A stretch of DNA of 9,618 nt from an uncultured Blautia sp. (lineage in GTDB: Bacteria > Bacillota > Clostridia > Lachnospirales > Lachnospiraceae). The notes under the pieces were generated by a model. That model worked only from the letters and a program-made list of their open reading frames with translations. It was not told the origin of the DNA and did no database searches. How positions within the stretch are numbered: position 1 is the first letter of the stretch; each line of letters starts with the position of its first letter. The stretch lies in the NCBI GenBank assembly GCA_900547685.1, contig URHS01000070.1:1-9618 (forward strand), read 5' to 3'. Of the stretch, positions 1 to 6,576 are shown piece by piece. Position numbers and translations under genes: made by a program.

Positions 1-105
1 CCGGGTCTGATACCTGTATCCTCGGCCACTCGAAATGTTGTGTTGTTCGTATATTGTATGGAAAGAGGATTTGATATTAAGCTAAAAAAGTATAATTTGA
101 TATAG
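1..105 (+). CDS. Possible C-terminal end of an unidentified plus-strand gene (partial)
   Basis: Frame 1 is open from the window edge to a TAG at 103-105 and gives 34 residues ending in MERGFDIKLKKYNLI. I do not recognise the protein. The only support is the open frame and its position directly before the bidirectional terminator at 111-201, as expected for the end of a gene convergent with the phosphohexomutase. Another forward frame is open for about 70 bases here, so the call is weak. If real, the gene starts upstream of the window. Confidence 0.25.
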   Translation, partial: PGLIPVSSATRNVVLFVYCMERGFDIKLKKYNLI

Positions 106-110
106 AGATA

Positions 111-210
111 AAAAATCCCTTAGCAGGTTGGGTATGTATGATGTGGCCCCAATAAAGTCTAACTTATTGGGGGCACATCAGTGGCCTGCGTGGGGATTTT
201 TATTTTTTTA
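111..210. terminator. Bidirectional Rho-independent terminator between convergent transcription units
   Basis: Positions 111-127 and 185-201 form an imperfect outer stem (AAAAATCCC..GCAGG against CCTGC..GGGATTTTT). It is bounded by A-runs on the left and T-runs on the right, so it gives a U-tract on either strand. On the minus strand it lies about 75 nt beyond the phosphohexomutase stop codon and would terminate that gene. On the plus strand it would end whatever enters from the left edge. A second, stronger hairpin (139-180) sits inside the loop and is listed separately. Confidence 0.7.
139..180. repeat. 42-bp palindrome resembling two fused IS150-group (IS3 family) ends
   Basis: Arms 139-155 and 164-180 pair over 17 bp with a single G/G mismatch and an 8-nt loop (AGTCTAAC). 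Both ends read TGATGTG..CCCCAATAA inward, and the sequence starts with TG and ends with CA. The motif CCCCAATAAGTTAGAC on the minus strand resembles terminal repeats I associate with IS3-family IS150-group elements. The structure could be a miniature element with no interior, or simply an elaborate terminator loop. No target duplication is evident (flanks GTA and GTG). Confidence 0.5.
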
Positions 211-276
211 ATATTTTAACTTTTTACTTATAAAAATTTTTAAGACTTTAATTCTTTGATTACTTTAGTTACTTGA

Positions 277-1692
277 TCAGTTCAGGTCGAGGAACTGTTC
301 GTAGATTCGGCAGACTTCTTTTGCCTGTTGTTCTTCTGGCATTTCGCAGAAGATTCGGATCAGGGGTTCGGTGCCGGAGAAGCGGCCTACTACCCAGCCG
401 CCGTTTTTGAAATAGACTTTGCTGCCGTCCAGGTAGGAGACGTGGTCGATTTCGTAGGGGAGGGCGGGGAGTTGTTTTTCTTCCAGGAGGATTTTTTGTA
501 CGGCTTCTTTTTTCTCCTGGTTGAATTTGTAGTCTCTTTCTTCCATGTATATCTTGCCGCATTCGGCTTCGATGTCGGCATAGATTTCAGAGAGTTTTTT
601 GCCGGTGACGGCTATCATTTCTACCAGGAGGCAGGCGGCGTAAACGCCGTCTTTTCCGTGGATGTGGCCGCGGACGGTGAGGCCTCCGGAGGATTCGCCG
701 CCGATGACTGCATTGGTTTCGGTCATTTTGGCGGAGATGTGTTTGAAGCCGACGGGGACTTCATAGCATTTCTCGCCGAATTCCTGCGCTACCTTGTCGA
801 GCATGTGGGTGGTGCAGATGTTGCGGACGACGGGACCCTGCCAGCCTTTGTATTTTACCAGGTAGTAGTAGAGGAGCACCATGATGTCGTTGGGGTGAAG
901 GAATTTTCCTTTGTCGTCAATGACGCCAAGGCGGTCGGCATCGCCGTCGGTGGCTATGCCGATGTCGCATTTTCCGTCCAGGACGAAATTCTGGAGGGGG
1001 CGGAGTGTTGCCGCGGTGGGGGCGGGCAGCTTCCCGCCGAAGAGCGTATCGTGGCGTTCATGGATGGTGTCAACTTCGCATCTGGCCGTAAGCAGTATGG
1101 TCTTGATGGAGGTTTCGCTTACGCCGTACATGGGGTCAAGGGCAATTTTGAGCCTGCTGTTGCGGATGGCCTGCATATCAATGTTGTCTATGATGTTGTC
1201 CAGGTATTCGTTCAGGGGATAGATTTCCTGAATCAGTCCGGCTTCCAGGGCTTTGTCGTATTCCATGGATTTAACTTCCTCGTGTTCGATCCTGGCGATG
1301 TATTTTTCGATTTCATCCGTCTGCTGGGCGCTGGCGTCCCTGCCGCCTTCGGTGAATACTTTGATTCCGTTGTATATCGCCGGGTTGTGGCTTGCGGTAA
1401 TCATCATGCCGTAGGGCATTTCATGCTTCATCACATAAAACATGACAAGGGGTGTGGGCGCTGATTTATTCACAAGATAGGCGGTTACGCCCTCTGCGGC
1501 GAATACCTGGCCGGCCCATTGCATGGCTTCTTTGGCCAGGAAGCGTCTGTCGTAGCCGATAACGATTCCTTTGTCTGCCGCATTTTCTTCTTTCATTTTA
1601 AGGCACAGCGCCCTGGCAAGAAGCTGTATATTTGCCTTGGTGAAATCGTCTCCTATCACTGCTCTCCATCCACCTGTTCCAAACTTAATCAT
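277..1692 (-). CDS. Phosphohexomutase (phosphoglucomutase/phosphomannomutase family)
   Basis: Cytosolic enzyme of the alpha-D-phosphohexomutase superfamily, interconverting hexose-1- and hexose-6-phosphates for glycogen, cell-wall or nucleotide-sugar metabolism. The 471-aa product has the family's four signatures in order: the phosphoserine loop TASHNP (residues 99-104, Ser101), the Mg-binding DGDADR (249-254), the sugar-binding GGESSGG (331-337) and the phosphate-binding RFSGTEP (437-443). The length is normal and the frame is intact, so it is probably active. The ATG is preceded by an AGGGAGG Shine-Dalgarno sequence about 8 nt upstream (1701-1707). Its base composition is richer in G+C than the PTS block to the right. 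The IS element starts only about 30 bp upstream, so the native promoter may have been displaced; I see no convincing one. Glucose versus mannose specificity cannot be decided from the sequence. Confidence 0.93.
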   Translation of the reverse strand: MIKFGTGGWRAVIGDDFTKANIQLLARALCLKMKEENAADKGIVIGYDRRFLAKEAMQWAGQVFAAEGVTAYLVNKSAPTPLVMFYVMKHEMPYGMMITASHNPAIYNGIKVFTEGGRDASAQQTDEIEKYIARIEHEEVKSMEYDKALEAGLIQEIYPLNEYLDNIIDNIDMQAIRNSRLKIALDPMYGVSETSIKTILLTARCEVDTIHERHDTLFGGKLPAPTAATLRPLQNFVLDGKCDIGIATDGDADRLGVIDDKGKFLHPNDIMVLLYYYLVKYKGWQGPVVRNICTTHMLDKVAQEFGEKCYEVPVGFKHISAKMTETNAVIGGESSGGLTVRGHIHGKDGVYAACLLVEMIAVTGKKLSEIYADIEAECGKIYMEERDYKFNQEKKEAVQKILLEEKQLPALPYEIDHVSYLDGSKVYFKNGGWVVGRFSGTEPLIRIFCEMPEEQQAKEVCRIYEQFLDLN

Positions 1693-1714
1693 AGGTTTTT
1701 CCTCCCTTTTTTAC

Positions 1715-1746
1715 ACGGTAGTGTCAAGTTTCACTACCGTTTTTTA
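1715..1746 (+). terminator. Perfect hairpin with U-tract at the IS left end
   Basis: ACGGTAGTG (1715-1723) pairs perfectly with CACTACCGT (1732-1740) around an 8-nt loop and is followed by TTTTTT on the plus strand. This is a terminator shape for transcripts entering the IS from the left, that is, from DNA antisense to the phosphohexomutase. The loop overlaps the TGTCAAGT end repeat, so the structure may belong to the IS end itself. It has no U-tract on the minus strand. Confidence 0.6.
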
Positions 1747-1784
1747 TTGTTAAACCTTGATTTTATGGGAGTTTGCAATAAAAA

Positions 1785-1856
1785 GAGCATTGACCTCCCT
1801 TTTTTGGTATAATATCCTCGACCAAAATTCCAAAATACCGAAAGGAGCCAATGCTC
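1785..1856 (+). promoter_or_regulatory. RBS-sequestering inverted repeat upstream of the transposase
   Basis: GAGCATTG (1785-1792) is the exact complement of CAATGCTC (1849-1856). Pairing continues with small bulges: CTCC at 1795-1798 faces GGAG of the Shine-Dalgarno at 1844-1847, and GGTAT (1806-1810) faces ATACC (1835-1839). An RNA starting upstream of 1785 would bury the ribosome binding site and first start codon in this stem. An RNA started from the -10 box at 1808-1813 would lack the left arm and stay translatable. Confidence 0.5.
1805..1813 (+). promoter_or_regulatory. Extended -10 promoter for the transposase
   Basis: TGGTATAAT contains a consensus TATAAT (1808-1813) with an upstream TG, an extended -10 element. 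No good -35 box lies 16-18 bp upstream; TTGACC at 1790-1795 is too close (12-bp spacer). Transcription would start near 1820, about 35 nt before the transposase start codon. Confidence 0.5.
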
Positions 1857-2927
1857 ATGGACATTATACTTTATTTACTTCACTACATTCAATACCAACA
1901 GCGAATGATTCGCTATCTTTTTTCCTTTATCTGCAGATACATTCCTCTCCGGCAGTGGGCTTTTGATGATTCCCATTCTCCAAAGTATCAGAAATTCAAA
2001 ACGGACGAGCTTCCTCTCATCACTGATTTCCGTCAGGACTGGACTTACAAGGAACTGATTCCTTACTTTGAAAAACGTTACGGTAAGAAAATCCGTCCCG
2101 TCAACCGCCGGTCCGAGTGTGATATTCTAGATGTATGCTGTTGCCCCCGCTGCGGTGCTCCTAAACCATTTCTATACAAAAATAATGGTTCCAAGGGACA
2201 GGTTCTCTGCAAGGTCTGTGATACCAGATTTTCTCCGAAAGAAAGCCGCTTTTCCTCTGTAAACCTTCGTTGCCCGCACTGTGGGAATACCCTTGTTCCA
2301 AAGAAAAACAGGAAACATTTCATCATCCATAAATGTGTGAATCCCAAATGCCCTTACTATCTTCACAATCTTCGTAAAGTTGATAAAAAAGACTTCGATG
2401 AGGACTATGGTAAGAATAAATACAAGCTCCACTACATCTACCGCGAATTCACGATAGATTTTTTCCGCATGGATTTAAACTCCCTGCCAAAGAATGCTTC
2501 TTCCCTGAAATTCAGCAAATTTGATTCCAATACAATGGCTCTGTGCCTGACTCTCCATGTAAATCTCGGATTGTCTCTAAGAAAAACTTCCCAGGCCTTA
2601 AAGGATTTGTACAACATCTCCATTTCCCACCAGCAGATAGCGAACTACTGCAAAACTGCCGCTGTCTGTATCAAACCTTTTGTTGACCACTATGATTACG
2701 GCTCCGGCAGTGTCTTCACTGCTGATGAAACCTACATCAAAATCCGTGGTATCAAGACTTATATCTGGTTCATCATGGATGCCGCTAAACGTTCCATCAT
2801 CGGCTATCAGGTATCTGATAACCGTGGTGTCGGCCCCTGTATCCTCGCCATGAGAATGGCTTTTCGTCACTTAAACGTGGAACAATGGAGCAAAGCTCCG
2901 TTATTCCGCGAAAGTCACTTGACATAA
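1857..2927 (+). pseudogene. IS transposase, DDE (IS6/IS240-like core), C-terminally truncated
   Basis: DNA transposase remnant. An ATG at 1857 sits 9 nt after the AAAGGAG sequence (1841-1847); an in-frame ATG at 1851 is also possible but only 3 nt away. In numbering from 1851 (358 aa), two zinc ribbons are visible: C98/C101 with C120/C123, and C141/C144 with C162/C167. A DDE core begins at TADETYIKI with first catalytic Asp292, followed by the beta-strand region TYIWFIMDAAKRSIIGY. Family members continue with the second Asp and the final Glu. Here the sequence departs after HLN (about residue 342) and stops 16 residues later at HLT*, with ACTTGACA of the right repeat forming the last codons. 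Two of the three catalytic acids are therefore missing, and activity is not expected. The N-terminal DNA-binding part is intact and could in principle still bind IS ends. Confidence 0.85.
2876..2910 (+). repeat. Subterminal hairpin at the IS right end
   Basis: Positions 2876-2891 pair with 2895-2910 around an AAA loop: a 16-bp stem with two G-T wobbles and one C-A mismatch. It lies just inside the right repeat (2917-2924). A 7-bp direct repeat GTCACTT flanks it (2866-2872 and 2914-2920). The transposase frame reads through it, which suggests the deletion joined the coding region to the subterminal end structure. Confidence 0.5.
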
Positions 2928-2963
2928 GGTTCTCGGATTATCCTGTCTGTGCAGAAAACTATC

Positions 2964-3416
2964 TTAACCTTTGATAATTGAAATAACTTCCTCTGGTGAT
3001 TCTGCATTTACAATACGTTCCATTTTTTCAGAATTTGAAAAAATTGCCATAATATCTTGCAAAATCTCTATTTGTTTTCCGTCTTTTCCTAGTGCGATAT
3101 TAAATACTACTTTTACATGGACAAAAGAATCATCATCCATCCGCTTAAATTCGATTGGTTCATCAAGAACTGCAATCGCTACCGTCGAAGCAAGTACATG
3201 TTCCGGCGAAACATGAGGAATTGCAACTTCCCACTCTTCAAATTTAAGTCCTGTTGGGTATTCCTTTTCTCGCTCTAAAACTGCATCATAAAAACTTTCT
3301 TTTATCCTTCCATTTTGCAACAGTTTTTCATATAACCTCCAGATAACATCTTCTTTTCTGTCAGCTTTTACATGAACTAGTGTACATTCTGGAAATAACA
3401 TATCTTCTAACTGCAT
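2964..3416 (-). CDS. PTS sugar transporter EIIA, galactitol (GatA)/fructose-mannitol type
   Basis: Soluble phosphocarrier that accepts phosphate from HPr and passes it to an EIIB partner during sugar uptake. The 150-aa product has the single-domain length of the family. The active-site histidine is His68 in the AIPH motif, preceded by EYPTGLKFE, which matches the GatA-type PTGL..AIPH pattern. His73 follows in SPEH. An AAAGGGA ribosome binding site precedes the ATG, and the gene lies 18 nt after the phosphotriesterase-like gene, so the two are co-transcribed. No EIIB or EIIC gene is present in the window; about 40 bp beyond the stop lies the end of a degenerate IS. The domain call is secure, but the sugar is inferred from the galactitol-like motif and not proven. 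Confidence 0.87.
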   Translation of the reverse strand: MQLEDMLFPECTLVHVKADRKEDVIWRLYEKLLQNGRIKESFYDAVLEREKEYPTGLKFEEWEVAIPHVSPEHVLASTVAIAVLDEPIEFKRMDDDSFVHVKVVFNIALGKDGKQIEILQDIMAIFSNSEKMERIVNAESPEEVISIIKG

Positions 3417-3434
3417 TTTTGTCCCTTTCTTTTA

Positions 3435-4358
3435 CTAGTCACTTCCACTTAAAAACCTTTGTGGATTCTTAATCAACATCTTCCAAAAGTCTTCTTCTGA
3501 AATATGCTTTAACAGCGTATTCTTTAAATCTGTTAATATGTATTTGAGTCCCGGCGTTCCTCCATATGCTAAAAGGTAATCCATCTTTCCCATGTCCCCT
3601 GATAATACAACATGATCGGCAAATCCATCTTCTACTAAATCTGTAATCATACGAACACAAAATGCATCTTTATCACTTAAACATCTTCCTACATGATCAA
3701 TGCAGATTGTTGCACCTCTTTTACACAGTTCCTTTGCATAATCAATATCATGTTTACTATCAATATGTCCTAACAAAACTTCTTCTGGAAATACACCATA
3801 ATGTTCTAACATGTCTAACTGTTCAATTCCCATCGTTCCTTTATCGCAATGGGTACTTATCGGAATTCCAGTATCCCGATGAATTTTTGCAACAATCTCT
3901 ATGGATTTTTCTTCCTGCTTCGTAATGGTTTCAAAACTTGTTCCCATTTTTATAACTCCCGGTTGTATCAATGTTCCATCCATACCATTGTTAATTTCAT
4001 CTACAACCAGATCATATAATTCTGAAAGTTTCTTTTCCTTAAACCATGGTGGCATAAACAATTCTTTATGAAACCCTGTACAACATACAACATATATCCC
4101 TGCTTCTTTAGCAATCCTTTGGTATGCCAAAACATCTCTTCCATAATATATCGGAGTCATTTCCACAATTGTTTTTCCTCCGGCATTTGCAAATGATTCT
4201 GCTTCTTTGAAAGATGCTTTCTCATCTTTCAAAGTATATAGGATATATTGATCTTCTGAAATTTGTGGTTGAACAATCAAATGTTCATGAGCATAAACTG
4301 TTCCCAACTGTTCAGCATCCACGAATCCTGATACTGTCATTACCTGACTTTTTCCCAT
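3435..4358 (-). CDS. Phosphotriesterase-family (PHP/PLL-like) metal-dependent hydrolase
   Basis: Amidohydrolase-superfamily TIM-barrel enzyme with a binuclear metal centre. The 307-aa product is normal in length. All expected ligands are visible: HEH (His24, His26) after strand 1, the bridging lysine in VIKMGTS (Lys137, expected to be carboxylated), His170 in ISTHCD, His198 in LGHID and Asp255 in LSGDMGK. The C-terminal NPQRFLSG is typical. Bacterial phosphotriesterase-related proteins of this kind occur beside sugar-PTS operons and are thought to hydrolyse lactones or phosphorylated sugar esters rather than pesticides; the true substrate is unknown. Translation should be strong: AAAGGAGGT lies 6 nt before the ATG. 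It is the first gene of a two-gene unit with the EIIA, immediately after a terminator-like hairpin (4389-4446), and is probably controlled by the upstream PRD regulator. Confidence 0.88.
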   Translation of the reverse strand: MGKSQVMTVSGFVDAEQLGTVYAHEHLIVQPQISEDQYILYTLKDEKASFKEAESFANAGGKTIVEMTPIYYGRDVLAYQRIAKEAGIYVVCCTGFHKELFMPPWFKEKKLSELYDLVVDEINNGMDGTLIQPGVIKMGTSFETITKQEEKSIEIVAKIHRDTGIPISTHCDKGTMGIEQLDMLEHYGVFPEEVLLGHIDSKHDIDYAKELCKRGATICIDHVGRCLSDKDAFCVRMITDLVEDGFADHVVLSGDMGKMDYLLAYGGTPGLKYILTDLKNTLLKHISEEDFWKMLIKNPQRFLSGSD

Positions 4359-4380
4359 CGCAGCACCTCCTTTATTGTTT

Positions 4381-4446
4381 TAAATAAAAAACGTTGTATA
4401 TCTAAAACACATTACATCTTTAACATGTTTTAAATATACAACGTTT
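4381..4446 (-). terminator. Terminator- or attenuator-like palindrome before the phosphotriesterase/EIIA unit
   Basis: AAACGTTGTATAT (4389-4401) and its exact complement (4434-4446) form a 13-bp perfect stem. One mismatch and seven more pairs (4403-4409 with 4426-4432) extend it. On the minus strand the stem is followed by TTTTTTATTTA, a canonical Rho-independent signal, and then within about 20 nt by the AAAGGAGGT site of the next gene. It can end the regulator transcript, attenuate read-through into the operon, or act as a DNA dyad for a regulator. The first reading is the simplest. Confidence 0.7.
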
Positions 4447-4467
4447 CAAAATCAGACACCACAACAG

Positions 4468-4494
4468 GAATGTCCGTTATCATTACGGACATCC
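4468..4494. promoter_or_regulatory. Dyad ATGTCCGT-N7-ACGGACAT, possible operator
   Basis: ATGTCCGT (4470-4477) and ACGGACAT (4485-4492) are perfect inverted repeats 7 bp apart, flanked by GG and CC that extend the symmetry after a mismatch. A further GGACAT lies at 4518-4523. The dyad sits between the regulator gene and its likely target operon, upstream of the palindrome at 4389-4446, a position suited to an activator site. There is no U-tract, so it is not a terminator. The binding protein is unknown; the adjacent PRD regulator is the obvious candidate. Confidence 0.4.
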
Positions 4495-4563
4495 CAACAT
4501 CCCAAACTATCAATTAAGGACATGTTAACAATTGCCGTAATTCATTATTTCCTTTTTTGTTAT

Positions 4564-6468
4564 TTACATTTCAATTTGAGACAACAAATTTACAAAAGCC
4601 GTAAAGTTTCGTTCTTCAATTAATTGTAATACCGCTTTTTCATTTGCAATAAATTCTGAGATTAATTGCAAGAAATTAGTTAAATCTCTTTGCTCATCTT
4701 CTGCAACCGTCATTAAAATCACTACCTGCACTTCTTGTCTTGTCCATTGGATTGGATGATCTAACACTGCTATACAGGCAAAACTTATACTAGATGTTGT
4801 TTCGTACGGATGTGGAAGTGCTACATGTTTTGCAAGATCAGTTCCTGCAATTTCCTCTCTCCTTAAAAGACCCTCATAAAAATCTGTTGGAATTCCATAT
4901 TTCTCAGGTATTCTCTGACATATTTCAAATAGAACTTCCTCTTTTGTTTCCCCTTTTATATTATCATAGAATAACTCTTCATTATACACATCTGCAATTG
5001 TATTTGAAGCCTTAAATTTCAAAATAGAGCTGATCTTATCAACTTCTTCGTCTTCTAAGAAAGCAGAAATTCCTAATACCGGTTTCGGTAAAACCCTGTT
5101 AATCTCCACGGTTGTAAAAATATAATCCACTTTTGAAAAATCAAAAGAATCCAAATTATACATCTCACATGTGTACACTTCATCCACATATTTCTTAAAT
5201 TTCTTCTTATATTGATACGCCAATAATTTCGATGTACTCATATTGGTTGCACAAATAACTAGAATATTATATTTTTTCTTTTTATCCTTTTCCTGTTCAA
5301 TAAATAATGCAAAAATACTGGTTATATATGCAATTTCATTTTCTGGAATTTCATGAAAATATGTTTTTTTCAATGGTATGACTGCCTGCGATGCAACATT
5401 ATATGCAAAAAAGTATTTTTTCTTTGTTGCATCTGCAAATGGATTCTTGGCAATGATGCCATATCTCATTCGTATATCCATAGGAATTAAGAAAATGATC
5501 AAATCATATAACAATGTAAGATTTTGACGCATATCTAAATGCATCATATCGTATACACACTCTAACATCTGCGTTGCCTGTTTTCTTGCCTGATTGATAA
5601 CTCCTGATTCCACTTCTCCTTCTAATACATTATAATCGCTTCTTGCCGCAATATTAATAGCAATATAATACACTTCAGAATCTGGAAGATTAATAACAAA
5701 ACTCTTATTTATCTCCTCTATAATCTTCTGTGCAACATCAATACATGGTTTATAAATTCTATTAACTACTTCATTTTTGCTAACTGTAATTTTATAATTT
5801 TCTTCATATCGTACCTTTGAAATATAAATACAATACATCATTTCTTGAATCATAGATTTTGACAAAACTACTTTTTGATTCTGAATATTATTTAAAAGAA
5901 TCTCTAAAATTATTTTCAATTCTCGTGTTTTTTCTTCTGAGATTCTCTTCGTCCATTGATTATCTTTAAACTGAGATATCATACAATTACGAATATCAAA
6001 CTCAATTCCCTGTACATGCAATCCATAATTTGGTCGTCGAATCAATGTTATATGATAATTTTTTAAAATATCTTCAACATTTCTTAAATCGTTTGTGATT
6101 GTTGATCTGGATACATACAACATCTCACTCAAATCATCAATTCGAACAAATTTATGCTGTTTCAATAAATAATCCAGCAGCCATTCTTCCCTTTCTTTTG
6201 AATTATTCGGAATATCTGTTTTCAACAAAAATGCATCGTCATTTATCAATTTCTGATATTTATTCTTATCATTAATAATCAAATGATACCCTTTTCTTGT
6301 TTTAGCCTCAATTTCCACCCCATATTCATCTACAGAATCACGCATTTTAGCTATAGTTGTTCTAACTGTCTTCTCATTCAAATCCAAAATTTTAGCAAGT
6401 TCTGAGGCTGTGACATACTTCTTGTCAGATAATTCTATAATAATTTTTTTCATTCTGTAATCTAACAT
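4564..6468 (-). CDS. PRD-domain PTS-dependent transcriptional regulator (MtlR/ManR/LicR type)
   Basis: Activator-type regulator of a sugar PTS operon. In 634-aa numbering the domains run: N-terminal winged HTH (about 8-64), second Mga-like HTH (about 105-140), PRD1 (about 185-285), PRD2 (about 300-395), an EIIB-Gat-like domain with Cys406 in ILVICATNMSTSK, and a fructose/mannitol-type EIIA domain with His553 in VALPHP. Two HTHs rather than an RNA-binding CAT domain indicate a DNA-binding activator, not an antiterminator. The four canonical PRD histidine positions read Cys213, Asn272, Phe326 and Ile385. I chose the ATG at 6466-6468: the longer frame back to a TTG at 6546 runs through a near-consensus promoter (6511-6539) and cannot be translated from it. 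The ribosome binding site is weak (AAGAGAG). The gene is strongly AT-rich and is followed by the phosphotriesterase/EIIA unit, its likely target. Confidence 0.9.
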   Translation of the reverse strand: MLDYRMKKIIIELSDKKYVTASELAKILDLNEKTVRTTIAKMRDSVDEYGVEIEAKTRKGYHLIINDKNKYQKLINDDAFLLKTDIPNNSKEREEWLLDYLLKQHKFVRIDDLSEMLYVSRSTITNDLRNVEDILKNYHITLIRRPNYGLHVQGIEFDIRNCMISQFKDNQWTKRISEEKTRELKIILEILLNNIQNQKVVLSKSMIQEMMYCIYISKVRYEENYKITVSKNEVVNRIYKPCIDVAQKIIEEINKSFVINLPDSEVYYIAINIAARSDYNVLEGEVESGVINQARKQATQMLECVYDMMHLDMRQNLTLLYDLIIFLIPMDIRMRYGIIAKNPFADATKKKYFFAYNVASQAVIPLKKTYFHEIPENEIAYITSIFALFIEQEKDKKKKYNILVICATNMSTSKLLAYQYKKKFKKYVDEVYTCEMYNLDSFDFSKVDYIFTTVEINRVLPKPVLGISAFLEDEEVDKISSILKFKASNTIADVYNEELFYDNIKGETKEEVLFEICQRIPEKYGIPTDFYEGLLRREEIAGTDLAKHVALPHPYETTSSISFACIAVLDHPIQWTRQEVQVVILMTVAEDEQRDLTNFLQLISEFIANEKAVLQLIEERNFTAFVNLLSQIEM

Positions 6469-6510
6469 AACCACATCTCTCTTCACAAAGGTATTTTTAA
6501 CTATTTTTTT

Positions 6511-6539
6511 ATTATAACAATTCCTAAAAAAGATGACAA
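6511..6539 (-). promoter_or_regulatory. Sigma-A promoter of the PRD regulator
   Basis: On the minus strand TTGTCA (6534-6539) and TATAAT (6511-6516) are separated by exactly 17 bp, with a TG one base before the -10 box. Transcription would start near 6504, about 36 nt before the chosen ATG. This also rules out the upstream TTG start. Confidence 0.8.
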
Positions 6540-6576
6540 TTAGCAATCTGTATTTCCACTTGAAAATTATGTTTGC

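Larger units (their letters stand above)
1722..2924 (+). mobile_element. Degenerate insertion sequence with a zinc-ribbon DDE transposase
   Basis: The limits are proposed from an inverted repeat: TGTCAAGT at 1722-1729 and its exact complement ACTTGACA at 2917-2924, enclosing 1203 bp. Subterminal hairpins flank both repeats (1715-1740 and 2876-2910). Inside lies one transposase frame that lacks the second half of its catalytic domain, so the element is internally deleted and not autonomous. I see no matching target duplication, consistent with an old or rearranged insertion. The core is of the IS6/IS240-like DDE type; I cannot name the IS. The boundaries are inference and need comparison with full-length copies. 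Confidence 0.6.

Noticed and set aside
13..24. CCTGTATCCTCG shared with the transposase gene at 2836-2847, suggesting a second IS fragment at the left edge
   Set aside because: The match is 12 bp only, similarity decays at once on both sides, and a few such matches are expected in a window of this size.
328..1464. Long plus-strand open frame (378 codons)
   Set aside because: It is the antisense shadow of the phosphohexomutase; its translation is low-complexity (F, G, V, D-rich) and it has no ribosome binding site.
1734..1790. 18-codon minus-strand frame behind an AGGGAGG motif, a possible leader peptide for the phosphohexomutase
   Set aside because: Spacing to the start is only 3 nt, and the sequence is explained by the IS left end and its hairpin arm.
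6469..6546. N-terminal extension of the PRD regulator from a TTG at 6546
   Set aside because: The extension overlaps a TTGTCA-17-TATAAT promoter whose transcript starts downstream of the TTG; the extra 26 residues do not look like part of the family.
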